From NCBI GenBank assembly GCA_022483245.1, contig JAKVNR010000001.1, positions 806,001 through 870,000 of the forward strand: 64,000 nt of DNA, written 5' to 3'. The position numbers were made by a program, and so were the translations under genes. The stretch's first letter is position 1; each line of letters begins with the position of its first letter. This DNA comes from Lactobacillus sp. (GTDB lineage: Bacteria; Bacillota; Bacilli; Lactobacillales; Lactobacillaceae). Under the pieces are notes generated by a model. The model searched no databases and was not told the DNA's origin. It saw nothing but the letters and a program-made list of their open reading frames with translations. Of the stretch, positions 45,028-54,741 are shown piece by piece.

Positions 45028-46234
45028 CAGTTAATCCTCGCAAATAGCGCTGCAATTTACTATGAGTCAAGTCAAACACTTCCTGTTGAAATTGTTTATC
45101 CTGCAGCTGTTCAGCTAGCACTGCCGATTTTTTACCCAAATCCTGGCCTACTTCTGTTAAAGCTTCGCCAGTTAGCAACTCTTGTTCAGCCTTAACGAAC
45201 GCAGGTCGGTCCTGTTCTTTAATTAAAAGCTGTTTTTGCGAGATCAAGTTCACCTTAACCAAGTAAGAAACATCTTTGAGCTGCTGGCTTAAGTCCTGCC
45301 AATATTCAGTATCTTGCAGCATTTCAACTTCTTTATCTGACAAAAATTGAGCGTTCACCAGGCGCAAACAAATATATGTTTTCTCGGTTAATTGCTGGTT
45401 AAGCTGGTCGAGTAAAAATTGTGTCAATTCTTGCATACTCAAGAGATGTGATAATTCCACCTGCAGTTCAAGCCACACCGGCTGACCAGTTTTAATAAAC
45501 TGCAAATTAACCTCATGACTAGTTTCATCAACTGTTCCTAAATAGCAGCCCTTGTCACCTAGCTCATTACTGTGTCGTCCTTGAATATTGCCCGGATAAA
45601 CAGCTAACGGATGTTCCAGCAGCATTTGCCGGTGGTGAATATGCCCCAAAGCAAAATAGTCATAGTCCAGCCGCTGCAAATCATCCCTAGTAAAGGGTGC
45701 ATAAACATCATGTTGTTTAATGCCCGCTGCTTCACCAGCATGAAATAGGCCAAAGGCAAACTCGGTGCCGTTTTTGGCTGGCATTTGTGAGGCTAAATCG
45801 GTTTGGATATGATTTTGCAAATATGAAAAACCAGTCACCGAATACGCAAAACCGCTGTTAGTCTGCAAATGCACCTGTTCAACTTTTTCATCAGCACCTA
45901 GTAAATGGAAATATTGGCTGGGTTGAACTAATAGATCATTGGGCGACATATGATCATGATTGCCAAACACCATCACAACTTGAACTTCAGCATCAGTTAA
46001 CCGTTTAAGCTGCTGGGAGAAAAACAGCTGACTTGCTGGGCTGGGGTGGTCGGAATCAAAAATATCACCCGCTAGTAAGACCAAGTCAACTTGTTCTTCG
46101 AGTGCACATTGCACAATTTTGGCAAATGACCTGTTGGCAGCCTGTAAAATATTTTGTTTTTCCGCAGATGGCAAAAAAGATAGCCCTAAAAATGGACTAT
46201 CTAAGTGCGCATCTGCTAAATGAATAAATTTCAT
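45008..46234 (-). CDS. yhaO: DNA repair exonuclease YhaO (SbcD/Mre11-like)
   Basis: A 408-residue metallophosphoesterase. Mre11 motifs are FIHLADAHLDSPF (residues 3-15), LLAGDIFDSDHPS, VFGNHDHMS and FALGHIHHRQ. The partner is YhaN, whose gene overlaps by 20 bases. It lies 12 bases after yheA. Confidence 0.94.
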   Translation of the reverse strand: MKFIHLADAHLDSPFLGLSFLPSAEKQNILQAANRSFAKIVQCALEEQVDLVLLAGDIFDSDHPSPASQLFFSQQLKRLTDAEVQVVMVFGNHDHMSPNDLLVQPSQYFHLLGADEKVEQVHLQTNSGFAYSVTGFSYLQNHIQTDLASQMPAKNGTEFAFGLFHAGEAAGIKQHDVYAPFTRDDLQRLDYDYFALGHIHHRQMLLEHPLAVYPGNIQGRHSNELGDKGCYLGTVDETSHEVNLQFIKTGQPVWLELQVELSHLLSMQELTQFLLDQLNQQLTEKTYICLRLVNAQFLSDKEVEMLQDTEYWQDLSQQLKDVSYLVKVNLISQKQLLIKEQDRPAFVKAEQELLTGEALTEVGQDLGKKSAVLAEQLQDKQFQQEVFDLTHSKLQRYLRGLTDETNAD

Positions 46235-46246
46235 GTTTTAGCCTGA

Positions 46247-46600
46247 TTATTTGACCAATTCTTGGTAAAGTTCACCGATTGGCATAGTCATTTGTGTTTG
46301 CAATTTGTTCAGTAAAGCGTAAACCCGCTTTTCTTCCTTCAACAAGTTGGCCATGGTTGGATTTTGACCCAACTTTTGTTCAATGCTCTTATACTCATTA
46401 ACTTCTTCTTCGGTTGGCTTTTGACCTTGAGCTTGCTTAGCCATTAATTGCTTTTGCAATAAATCCATCCGCTTGTACAAAGCAACCGTCTGTTCATCGT
46501 TTTTGACTAAAGCAACTGCACCAGCCAATGATTTATATTCATGGCTTTCCTTCAATTGTTCAGCTAACTTCTTGGCTGTTGCTTCGATTTCTTTATCCAT
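46247..46600 (-). CDS. YlbF/YheA family protein (UPF0342)
   Basis: A 117-residue, almost entirely helical protein of the YheA/YlbF/YmcA group. Conserved features include the Gln/Lys-rich central region (MDLLQKQLMAKQAQGQKP) and the C-terminal MANLLKEEKRVYALLNKLQTQM. Relatives in Bacillus act in competence, sporulation and RNase Y control. I start at the second ATG, 6 bases from GAGGAG. It lies between the class A PBP gene and yhaO. Confidence 0.88.
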   Translation of the reverse strand: MDKEIEATAKKLAEQLKESHEYKSLAGAVALVKNDEQTVALYKRMDLLQKQLMAKQAQGQKPTEEEVNEYKSIEQKLGQNPTMANLLKEEKRVYALLNKLQTQMTMPIGELYQELVK

Positions 46601-46617
46601 CATAAACTCCTCAATTT

Positions 46618-48651
46618 TTAAAAAATATTCTTGAATTTATTATACCATTGATTGATCTGGTCTCCGACACTGCCTAAACCTTCTTTGACCTTACCTAGCC
46701 AATCAGAATTTGAGCCAGTATTTTGGGCAATTTCTTGGGCTGGTTTAACATCAAACGAAGTTTGTTTGGTATACGGCAAAATCCCTTCCATTTCTGATTT
46801 ATACAATCGCGTCACGCCCGTTTCAGATACACCATGCATAAAATGCTGCTGGTCAGTCTTGTCAAAACCAACCCAAGTCGCTAGCGTAACGTCTGGCGTA
46901 TAACCAACAATCCACTGGTCTTTCGTGCCAAAGCCGTAACTATTCGGCACTTCAGTTGAACCTGTCTTGCCCGCTACTTTGCCGTTTGAAGGTTGGGCCG
47001 AAATGCCGGTTCCACTAGTAAACACGCCGAGCAGCATTGAAGTCATTTCTTTGGCGGTATTAGTAGAAATAATGCGGTGACTGCCTGGTTCACGGTTTTG
47101 TGCAATCACTTTGCCAGATGCATCCGTAATTTTAGTAATCACATAAGCTTGGTTGGGTAAATTTCCTTGGTTGGCAAAAGCACAATATGCTCTTGCCATT
47201 TGCAGAGGTGATACACCAGTTGAAACCCCGCCAAGAGCTAAAGCCAAGTTTTGATCTTCTTTTGCAACGGTAATGCCAAAATTGTTCAAAGATTGCACGC
47301 CTTTAGTGACGCCAATCTTATCAAGCAGCCAGACTGCTGGCACATTTTTACTTTGAGCCACTGCCGTGTACATCGGAATTTTATCAGAATATTCGTTGTC
47401 AACGTTATGCGGCTCATATTTGTTCTTGCCAAAAGTCTGCAGCTTGTTAGACAAGTTTGAATCATAGTGGTAGCCATTTTGCAAAGCTGGTGCATAAACA
47501 GCCAGCGGTTTAATCGAGGATCCTGGCTGACGTTTCATTTGCGTAGCCCGGTTATAGCCACGGAAAACATGCTTGCCGCGTCCACCAACTAAAGCCCGCA
47601 CTGCCCCAGTTTTAGGATCCATCGCTACACTTGCACCTTGAACTTTGGTTCCGTCAGCAGCAGTGGCTGGAAAAGCACTATCGTTATCAAAACTATTTTG
47701 CAAAGCTTGCTGGTAATTTTGGTTCAAGGTGGTGTAAATCTTGAGCCCTTTGTTCATAATTGTTTCTTCGCTCAAGCCATAACGGTCAATCGCTTCATCA
47801 ACCACCTCGTCGAAGAAATATGGATAGCGATAACCTGAACTTTGGTGGTAAGTATTAGCTAGGTGGATTTTTTGACCTTGCGCTTTTTTGCATTCAGCAT
47901 TGGAGATTTTTCCCGTGTCACGCATTAAGCCTAAAACAACGTTGCGGCGTGATAAGGCGTTATCCAAATGATCAATTGGATTGTAAAAACCTGGATTGCG
48001 CAGCATCCCAGCAATTACCGCGGCTTCAGAAGTAGTGACTTCGCTAGCATCTTTACCGAAATAACGGCGTGATGCATCTTGCACGCCCCAAACACCGTTG
48101 CCAAAATAGGCATTATTGAGGTACATCGTTAAGATGTCACGCTTAGAGTAAACATGGTTAATTTCAATTGCGAAGAACAATTCTTCTAATTTACGCGAAA
48201 AAGTCTGCTGCTGGGTCAGCAAAGCATTTTTTGCCAATTGCTGCGTTAGCGTTGATCCACCACCGACAATACCGTGGTGAATGATCGACATGATCGCAGC
48301 CCTGGCCATCCCCTTAACTGAAAAACCAGGATTGGTGTAAAAAGTCCGGTCCTCGGTGGCAATAACTGCATCCTGAATTTTAGGAGAAATTTGATTCAAA
48401 CTGACAAAAGTGCCTTTTTGTGCATACAGCGAACCAGCTTTGGTACCAGTTTGGTCATAAATTGTTGTCGTAGTTGACAAAGAAGCCTTTAAATTAGCGA
48501 TATTGGAAGTTTTAACTTTAATCGTATAATAAGTACAGGTCAACAAGATGACTGTTAAGAAAATCAAAATCAGCCAGCGTACAAGATGCCAGCGCTTTGA
48601 GGCAGCCCGCATCTTTGACCAGACTGACTGTTTTTCATCTGCTTCTGTCAT
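46618..48651 (-). CDS. Class A penicillin-binding protein (PBP1A/2A type)
   Basis: A 677-residue bifunctional enzyme with both glycosyltransferase and transpeptidase activity. One membrane anchor lies at about residues 24-45. The GT51 domain has ATEDRTFYTNPGFS and GGSTLTQQLAKN. The transpeptidase has SSIK (PGSSIKPLAVY), SKN and KTGST (AGKTGSTEVP). It lacks a long C-terminal extension. I use the second ATG because of GAGGTA at 7-base spacing. It is divergent from the RluD-type gene, with only 46 bases between the two starts. Confidence 0.94.
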   Translation of the reverse strand: MTEADEKQSVWSKMRAASKRWHLVRWLILIFLTVILLTCTYYTIKVKTSNIANLKASLSTTTTIYDQTGTKAGSLYAQKGTFVSLNQISPKIQDAVIATEDRTFYTNPGFSVKGMARAAIMSIIHHGIVGGGSTLTQQLAKNALLTQQQTFSRKLEELFFAIEINHVYSKRDILTMYLNNAYFGNGVWGVQDASRRYFGKDASEVTTSEAAVIAGMLRNPGFYNPIDHLDNALSRRNVVLGLMRDTGKISNAECKKAQGQKIHLANTYHQSSGYRYPYFFDEVVDEAIDRYGLSEETIMNKGLKIYTTLNQNYQQALQNSFDNDSAFPATAADGTKVQGASVAMDPKTGAVRALVGGRGKHVFRGYNRATQMKRQPGSSIKPLAVYAPALQNGYHYDSNLSNKLQTFGKNKYEPHNVDNEYSDKIPMYTAVAQSKNVPAVWLLDKIGVTKGVQSLNNFGITVAKEDQNLALALGGVSTGVSPLQMARAYCAFANQGNLPNQAYVITKITDASGKVIAQNREPGSHRIISTNTAKEMTSMLLGVFTSGTGISAQPSNGKVAGKTGSTEVPNSYGFGTKDQWIVGYTPDVTLATWVGFDKTDQQHFMHGVSETGVTRLYKSEMEGILPYTKQTSFDVKPAQEIAQNTGSNSDWLGKVKEGLGSVGDQINQWYNKFKNIF

Positions 48652-48697
48652 TAACATTACCTCAAATTTAGATTATCAACATTTTATCACACGCCGC

Positions 48698-49561
48698 ATG
48701 AAGAATTATTACTATGAACTGACGTATCCCGAAGAGAAGCCGCCCATTACAGTCCGCGAATTGCTTAAACAGCTGTTAATTCCGCGAAAGTGGCAGCATT
48801 TTTTGCGAATTGAAGAAAATATCAAAATCAATCAAGTTTATCGCTCATTCAATGAACTAGTCTTGCCTGGCGATCAGATCAGCTTGCTGCTCACCCATGT
48901 TGAAAGCCAGCAGCAAGCTTATCCAGCAAGTGGACACTTGCCTAAGATTTTATACGAAGATCAAGACGTACTAGTCATTGATAAACCTGCTGGGCAAAAA
49001 ACGCATCCCAACTTGTTTGAAACAAACACTGCCTTAAATGACTGTGCGACTTATCTGCAGCATCCACCTTATATTGTCCATCGTTTAGACATGCTAACGC
49101 AGGGATGCCTGCTAGTAGCTAAAAATCCCGCAGTGGTGCCTATTTTAACCAGAGAATTAGCTCGCAAAGACTTGCAGCGTTTTTACCTAGCCAAAGTAGA
49201 TGTCAATCGGTCTTTACCTCAACAAGGCACCATCAAGTTGCCAATCGGTCAAGATCCAACTGATCAGCGCAAACGCATGGTTAGACCCGATGGACAAATG
49301 GCGATTACCCATTTTAAAGTACAAAGCTACGCACAGCCACAAAATACAGCGATCCTTAAACTAAATTTAGAAACTGGCCGGACCCACCAAATTAGGGTAC
49401 ATTTAGCCCATTCAGGCTGGCCGATTGTTGGGGACCCCCTCTATAATCCCAACTTTAGGTCCGATCAGCTGCTGTGCTTGACCGCGTATGCCCTAAATTT
49501 CCAACGTCCGTTTACTTTTCAAACACAACTAGTTACACGCACGAAAAAAAGCCCCAGCTAA
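48698..49561 (+). CDS. RluA/RluD family pseudouridine synthase
   Basis: A 287-residue pseudouridine synthase. An S4-like N-terminal region (ITVRELLKQLLIPRKWQHFL) is followed by the catalytic domain with HRLDMLTQGCLL, where the Asp is the nucleophile; most relatives read HRLDxxTSG. The C-terminal segment TGRTHQIRVHLAHSGWPIVGDPLY is typical. RNA target is not assignable. The longest frame adds 50 codons that overlap the divergent PBP gene, so I start at MKNYYYEL; no strong ribosome binding site is seen. Confidence 0.9.
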   Translation: MKNYYYELTYPEEKPPITVRELLKQLLIPRKWQHFLRIEENIKINQVYRSFNELVLPGDQISLLLTHVESQQQAYPASGHLPKILYEDQDVLVIDKPAGQKTHPNLFETNTALNDCATYLQHPPYIVHRLDMLTQGCLLVAKNPAVVPILTRELARKDLQRFYLAKVDVNRSLPQQGTIKLPIGQDPTDQRKRMVRPDGQMAITHFKVQSYAQPQNTAILKLNLETGRTHQIRVHLAHSGWPIVGDPLYNPNFRSDQLLCLTAYALNFQRPFTFQTQLVTRTKKSPS

Positions 49562-49576
49562 GCTGGAGCTTTTTAA
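49544..49576 (+). terminator. Terminator overlapping the RluD-type stop codon and following fba
   Basis: AAAGC-CCAGC and GCTGG-GCTTT arms form a hairpin whose loop is the TAA stop codon of the RluD-type gene. It serves both convergent genes. Confidence 0.85.
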
Positions 49577-49582
49577 TTGGCT

Positions 49583-50518
49583 TTATCTTTGAGCATAAGC
49601 TGGCATATCGTCACGGTCAATTTCTTGGTTTTCAAGTTCCATTGCAGTTAATTCATCAATGGTTGGCGTTCCTAGCCAAGAAATCATTTCTTTCATGGCA
49701 CTAACAATGGCATCAGTACCAGGTTTGAGCAATTTGCGTGGATCGTAGCCTTTAGTAGTCAGGTCTAAGTCCTTACCTGCTTCAATGTAAGCACGAGTTG
49801 CACGCTGGAAGGCTTGCTGGAATTCAGTATTGATATTGACTTTAGCAATTCCGCAGCGAATTGACTCACAAACTTGGTCTTTTGGAATACCTGAGCCGCC
49901 ATGCAAAACTAATGGGGTGTCAATCGCAGCAGCAATTTGACGCAAACGCTGGAAGTTCAGCCCCGGCCAATTAGCTGGGTAAATTCCATGAATATTGCCG
50001 ACACAAGCAGCTAGCTTATCAACACCAATATCAGCAAAAGCACGAGCATCACGGACCGTAGCCAATTCGCCGTTAAAAGCGCCTTGGTTTTCGCCCATCT
50101 TACCGATTTCTGCTTCAACTGAAATGCCTTTTTCATGGGCTAACCGCACGATTTCGCGTGTCTTATCAAAATTTTCTGCAACGGGCAGGTTATGACCATC
50201 AAACATAACTGAAGAGTAGCCTAAAGCAATACACTCTTTAGCAGCTTCATAATCGCCATGGTCCAAATTCAAAATAACGGGTACCGAAATTTTCATACTA
50301 TCCATTTCATCGGCAACCAAATCCTTAACAAGCTTATAGCCGCCCATGTATTTAGCTGCACCCATTGACACTTGAATCAAAACTGGCGTCCGTGTTTCTT
50401 CTGCTGCTTGCAGAATAGCCCGCGTCCATTCCAAATTATTAGTATTATATGCTCCTAAAGCAAAATGACCTTTCCGTGCCGCTTTAAAAAAAGCATTGCC
50501 ATTCACAAAATAAGCCAT
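49583..50518 (-). CDS. fba: Class II fructose-bisphosphate aldolase
   Basis: A 311-residue zinc-dependent glycolytic aldolase. Zinc-binding histidines appear in NLDHGDYEAAK, VGNIHGIYP and LVLHGGSGIP; the substrate loop and C-terminus are normal. I start at MAYFVNGNAFF with GGAGG at 7-base spacing; the longer frame runs into argS. Codon choice (many optimal codons) fits a highly expressed gene. Confidence 0.96.
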   Translation of the reverse strand: MAYFVNGNAFFKAARKGHFALGAYNTNNLEWTRAILQAAEETRTPVLIQVSMGAAKYMGGYKLVKDLVADEMDSMKISVPVILNLDHGDYEAAKECIALGYSSVMFDGHNLPVAENFDKTREIVRLAHEKGISVEAEIGKMGENQGAFNGELATVRDARAFADIGVDKLAACVGNIHGIYPANWPGLNFQRLRQIAAAIDTPLVLHGGSGIPKDQVCESIRCGIAKVNINTEFQQAFQRATRAYIEAGKDLDLTTKGYDPRKLLKPGTDAIVSAMKEMISWLGTPTIDELTAMELENQEIDRDDMPAYAQR

Positions 50519-50549
50519 AGATAAACCTCCTGGCAAGTCCGTGCTCTTG

Positions 50550-52229
50550 CTACATTTCTTTTGGCGCATTAACGCCAAGCAGACGCAGGCTTTCAGTTAA
50601 AACAACTGAAGTTGCTGTTACTAAACCAAGACGCGCATTTAATTGCTCATCTGCTGTTAAAATTTTGACCTTGGCATAATATTTATTAAATTTCTTAGCC
50701 AGCGATAAAGCATATTTAGCAATAATCGATGGTTCAAATTGCTCGGCACTGCGAGCAATGATTGCTGGAAAATCTGCCAAGTCTTTTGCTACTGCAAAGG
50801 CAGCATCATCATTCAAGGCCAAAGATGCATTTAAATCAACTTGCTGATCAGCCTTGCGTAAAATGCTCTGTGCCCGTGCGTTAGTGTATTGAACGTATGG
50901 ACCTGTATCGCCTTCAAAGCGAACCACTTCTTCCAGATCAAAGTCGAAGTTATCCATCCGGTCATTCTTTAAATCGTGGAAGACAACCGCACCAACACCA
51001 ACATCATGAGCAACTTCAGCTTGGTTCTTCAAATCAGGGTTCTTCGCTTGAATTTGCTCATGAGCTAAGGCAACAGCATCTTTTAGCACTTTGTCCAAGA
51101 AAACAACGTTGCCTTTTCTAGTTGATAATTTTTTGCCATTTTGGGTAATCAGGCCAAATGGTACATAGTGAATTTCATCAGACCAATCATAGCCCATCTT
51201 CTTTAAAACAGCTTTTAATTCAACGAAGTGTTGTGCTTGTTCAGCCCCGACAACGTAAAGCATTTTCACGAAGTGGTAATGCTCCATCCGCCACATAGCA
51301 GCAGCTAAGTCACGGGTTAAGTAAATTGAAGTTCCATCTGACTTAACAATAATTGCTGGGTTTTGGTCTGGACCCATATCAACAACTTGGGCACCACGTG
51401 ATTCATGCAGCAAATTCTTTTGCTTTAATTCATCAATTACTGGCTGCATCTTATCGTTGAAGAAAGCTTCCCCATTATATGAATCAAAGCTGACGCCTAG
51501 TTCTTTGTAAATCCGCTTAAAATCTTCCAGGGAAACTTCTCTAAACCATTTCCACAGCTTGATTGCTTCAGGATCGCCATTTTCTAACTTCTTGAACCAA
51601 TCGCGTCCTTCAGCATCTAGTTCAGGATTAGTTTCAGCTTCTTGGTGGAAGCGAACGTAATAATGGAACAAGTTCGTAATTGGGTCTTGCTTAACGGCTT
51701 CTTCATCGCCCCAATGCTTATAAGCAGCAATTAGTTTACCAAATTGCGTACCGTAGTCACCCAAGTAATTAATTTTAATTGGGGTATATCCAACTTTTTC
51801 TAAAGTTTGTGCAATCGAATTGCCAATAACAGTTGAACGCAAGTGTCCCATTGACATTGGCTTAGCAATATTAGGACTTGACATGTCGATCGGAACATTG
51901 CCCTTGCCTAATTCTTGATCACCGTAATGGGCTTGTTTTTGCAAAACTTCTTGCAAAGTAGCTGTCACTAATTGGTCATGTTTAATAGCAAAGTTAACAT
52001 ATGGACCCACAGCTTGAATATTTTCAAACTCTGGGCTTTCTAAGTTGTCAGCAATGTTTTTAGCAATAATTGCTGGATTTTGATGTTGAATTTTAGCTAA
52101 TGAAAAAGCTGGGAAGGCATAATCACCAAGTTTGGCGTTCTTCGGTCGTTCAATTAATTGCTCAATTTTTTCCGTTGGCAGATCAACCTGCGTCGCAACC
52201 AATTGAACCACTTTTTGCTTAAAATCCAT
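50550..52229 (-). CDS. argS: Arginyl-tRNA synthetase
   Basis: A 559-residue class I synthetase. The N-terminal additional domain is followed by the HIGH-type motif (SPNIAKPMSMGHLRST). A KMSK-type loop is visible as KKLSTRKGNVV, with a C-terminal DALR anticodon-binding domain (FEGDTGPYVQYTNARAQSIL onward). I start at MDFKQKVV with GGGAG 6-8 bases upstream. Expression is governed by the T-box leader. Confidence 0.97.
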   Translation of the reverse strand: MDFKQKVVQLVATQVDLPTEKIEQLIERPKNAKLGDYAFPAFSLAKIQHQNPAIIAKNIADNLESPEFENIQAVGPYVNFAIKHDQLVTATLQEVLQKQAHYGDQELGKGNVPIDMSSPNIAKPMSMGHLRSTVIGNSIAQTLEKVGYTPIKINYLGDYGTQFGKLIAAYKHWGDEEAVKQDPITNLFHYYVRFHQEAETNPELDAEGRDWFKKLENGDPEAIKLWKWFREVSLEDFKRIYKELGVSFDSYNGEAFFNDKMQPVIDELKQKNLLHESRGAQVVDMGPDQNPAIIVKSDGTSIYLTRDLAAAMWRMEHYHFVKMLYVVGAEQAQHFVELKAVLKKMGYDWSDEIHYVPFGLITQNGKKLSTRKGNVVFLDKVLKDAVALAHEQIQAKNPDLKNQAEVAHDVGVGAVVFHDLKNDRMDNFDFDLEEVVRFEGDTGPYVQYTNARAQSILRKADQQVDLNASLALNDDAAFAVAKDLADFPAIIARSAEQFEPSIIAKYALSLAKKFNKYYAKVKILTADEQLNARLGLVTATSVVLTESLRLLGVNAPKEM

Positions 52230-52249
52230 GAATTTGCTCCCTTTTTTAA

Positions 52250-52450
52250 CAAAAAAATCTCTTTCCATGCCACTGGCAAGAAAGAGACGAGATTTACCCG
52301 CGGTACCACTCTAATTGATGATAAACATCCATCTTTTGTTTAATTCAATTTGCAGGTCAGACACGCTTTCAAAAGTATCAATCTGCTTGCCTCTCATCAC
52401 ATGCAAACTCGCTGTAAGTTGAATACTGATTACTTCTTCTGACCTATACC
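52250..52450 (-). promoter_or_regulatory. T-box leader (tRNA-Arg sensing) of argS
   Basis: The T-box motif (AGAGTGGTACCGCG on the minus strand, about 52300-52313) is followed by a terminator stem (AATCTC/CTCTTTC region with GAAAGAG and AGATT) and a T run at 52251-52257. The base of Stem I is a perfect AGGTCAGA/TCTGACCT pairing. Just inside it a CGT arginine specifier lies at 52363-52365. Confidence 0.9.
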
Positions 52451-52456
52451 ACTTTA

Positions 52457-52485
52457 ATTATAACAGTAAAATAAATGCTTGTCAC
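52457..52485 (-). promoter_or_regulatory. Promoter of the argS T-box transcript
   Basis: On the minus strand GTGACA (52480-52485) and a perfect TATAAT (52457-52462) are spaced by exactly 17 bases, directly before the leader. Confidence 0.78.
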
Positions 52486-52607
52486 CCCAATAGTTAAACA
52501 TATTTATCGGGGTTCTTTCAGTTTTCCTTAAGGTTATACCAATTGCAATTATTTAGACCGCTAGTTGTTATACTAAAAATTTTTAAAATAATTATTTCAC
52601 AAAGTAT

Positions 52608-53465
52608 CTACAATTTTTGATCCTTAAGGCTAATTTTTTTCATTAGCAAAGGTAACTGAGCAGCTAATTCGGTTGGCCGAACTACATATTGATCTTGGTA
52701 AACTACATCCCCTGCAGCTGAATGAACATATACCCCTGCTAGTACGCTGTTAGTTTTCGCACCAAATTGACCTACAAAAGCTGCAATCACTCCAGTCAAA
52801 GTATCACCGGTACCACCCGTTGCCAGACCAGGATTGCCTGCTTGATTCAGCCAAGTTCCTTGTTGAGCATAAACATGCGTTTGGTGCGATTTTAAAACTA
52901 AAATTGTTGGTTGTTGACCTGCCAATTGCTGCAAAGCATCCTGATTAGCCGCATCAGTTTGAAAATCAATCTGCAAACCACTAACGCGCTGCCACTCCAT
53001 TTGATGCGGGGTTAAGACCACTAAACCAGCACCACTGGGCCAAAAAGCTTTATTTTTACCAAGCAGATCTAACGCACTGGCATCAATGATAACGGTTTGC
53101 TTAGCAGTACAACTTGCTGATACATTCAGGAGCAGTTCCTGAGCAAAGCGATCGGTACCTAAGCCTGGACCAATCGCTACCACATCAACCAATCTGATCA
53201 TCTGCAGCAGCTGCGGATCGCGCCAATCGATAAACATCGCTTCCGGAACCCGTGCATGCAGAGCCGTTAAATTGACCGAATGAGTGGCTACGCTGACTAA
53301 GCCTGCACCCGCGTTGACAGCTCCTTGTGCAGCCATAATAATTGCCCCGCCAAATTGCATCGAACCGCCGATTAGCAACACCCGTCCATAATTTCCTTTA
53401 TGTGATTTACTTGGCCGCTGATGAATCACTTGTTTAGCTATAGTTTCATCCAGAAGTTTTGCCAT
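52608..53465 (-). CDS. nnrD: ADP-dependent NAD(P)H-hydrate dehydratase
   Basis: A 285-residue carbohydrate-kinase-like repair enzyme that dehydrates damaged NAD(P)H hydrates. Motifs are LIGGSMQFGGAIIMAAQGA, IGPGLGTD, LTPHQMEWQRV and the C-terminal NPGLATGGTGDTLTGVIAAF. No N-terminal epimerase domain is present. It starts 28 bases inside the end of dacA with a weak ribosome binding site, so translation is probably coupled to dacA. Confidence 0.93.
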   Translation of the reverse strand: MAKLLDETIAKQVIHQRPSKSHKGNYGRVLLIGGSMQFGGAIIMAAQGAVNAGAGLVSVATHSVNLTALHARVPEAMFIDWRDPQLLQMIRLVDVVAIGPGLGTDRFAQELLLNVSASCTAKQTVIIDASALDLLGKNKAFWPSGAGLVVLTPHQMEWQRVSGLQIDFQTDAANQDALQQLAGQQPTILVLKSHQTHVYAQQGTWLNQAGNPGLATGGTGDTLTGVIAAFVGQFGAKTNSVLAGVYVHSAAGDVVYQDQYVVRPTELAAQLPLLMKKISLKDQKL

Positions 53466-54682
53466 GCCAATTTCACCCGATTCCAAAATGTTAATTTCCC
53501 AATCTGCTTGCTACTAATTACTTCAACTTCCCAGGATCTTAAAGTTTTTAGCTGGATTAATTTATTCTGACCAGAAACCAACGTTCCTGTACCAAGCATT
53601 TGCCCTTTTGCAATCGGTTCACTAGGATTTGTTTGCAAAGACAATTTTAAACTGCTGCCATCCAAGGGATCCCAAATTTGAGTAACTGATTGCAGCCTTG
53701 TTTTTAATGTATGTCCTTGCTTGGTGTCAGTAGTCAGTTGGTAGGATTTCAAATTAACTACGCCATAATAATCCGCAATAAACTCTAATAATTTTTCAGT
53801 TTGACGGAAACGAGCTTCATCATCACTAGCACCTAACACCACCGTAATTACTCGCCGGCCTTTCATAACCGTCGTTCCAGTAAAGCAAGCACCTGCTTCA
53901 TCAGTCGTACCTGTTTTCAACCCATCCAAGGTGAAACGGCTGCTTGCATAAGGTTGACCTGGCAGCATTTTGTTCCAGTTAGTCATCACGGTTACACGGC
54001 TACCGTCAACAAAGTTCATTTTTCTAATTTTAGTCGTTTGTAAAACTTGTGGATATTCAGTGATTAGGTGGCGTGCAATAATGGCAACTGCTTGTGCACT
54101 GGCATAGTTTTGTGCCTTTCCGCTAGCACCTGGATAAGCTAAATTACCAACATCTTTATTAGCTAAACCACAGCTGGTATAAAAATGTGTAGACGATAAA
54201 TGCCACTCACGCGCTTGGGCATTCATCTCATCAATAAAGGTCGATTGCTTGCCAGCGACTGCTTGGGCTAAAGTCATCGCAGCCCCATTAGCAGATTGAA
54301 TCAAAGTGGCTTGATATAATTGCCGGATAGTATAGCGGTGATGCTTGATCAGAGGAACATTAGCAAATTCACTATTACTGGTATTTGCAATTGCCGCTGC
54401 CGGAGGTGTCACCTTTTGCGACCAAGATAATTTACCAGCATCGATTGCCCTTAAAGTTAAATAAATCGTCATCATTTTGGTAAGAGATGCTATTGGCAAA
54501 CCTTGTTTGGCATTTTGAGCATACAAAACTTGCCCAGTTTTCTGATCAATTGCGATGGCTGCTTTAGTTTGCAAACTTAATTTGTCAGTTTGATAATTAC
54601 TGGCAGCCCGTACAGGCTGGGCCAAACTAAGGCACATTAAGAGGCTTAAGCAGAACGCCAGCAGTCCTTTCTTCAAGTTCAA
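53438..54682 (-). CDS. dacA: D-alanyl-D-alanine carboxypeptidase (PBP5/DacA type)
   Basis: A 414-residue serine carboxypeptidase that trims pentapeptides in the wall. A cleavable signal peptide (residues 1-26, ending VRAAS) is followed by the catalytic domain with SLTK (66-69), SAN (IQSANGAAM) and KTG (LDGLKTGTTDEAG). A beta-rich C-terminal domain and an amphipathic C-terminal helix (FWNRVKLAWQNFWMKL) probably anchor it to the membrane. The 3' end overlaps nnrD. Confidence 0.95.
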   Translation of the reverse strand: MNLKKGLLAFCLSLLMCLSLAQPVRAASNYQTDKLSLQTKAAIAIDQKTGQVLYAQNAKQGLPIASLTKMMTIYLTLRAIDAGKLSWSQKVTPPAAAIANTSNSEFANVPLIKHHRYTIRQLYQATLIQSANGAAMTLAQAVAGKQSTFIDEMNAQAREWHLSSTHFYTSCGLANKDVGNLAYPGASGKAQNYASAQAVAIIARHLITEYPQVLQTTKIRKMNFVDGSRVTVMTNWNKMLPGQPYASSRFTLDGLKTGTTDEAGACFTGTTVMKGRRVITVVLGASDDEARFRQTEKLLEFIADYYGVVNLKSYQLTTDTKQGHTLKTRLQSVTQIWDPLDGSSLKLSLQTNPSEPIAKGQMLGTGTLVSGQNKLIQLKTLRSWEVEVISSKQIGKLTFWNRVKLAWQNFWMKL

Positions 54683-54741
54683 TTATTCCAGCTCCTTTAT
54701 TTTTTCTTCGTGTTAATTTTAGCAAATTTGTCGAATTTGTT

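Noticed and set aside
48548-48697. A 50-codon extension of the RluD-type gene
   Set aside because: It is antisense to the PBP N-terminus and does not resemble the family.
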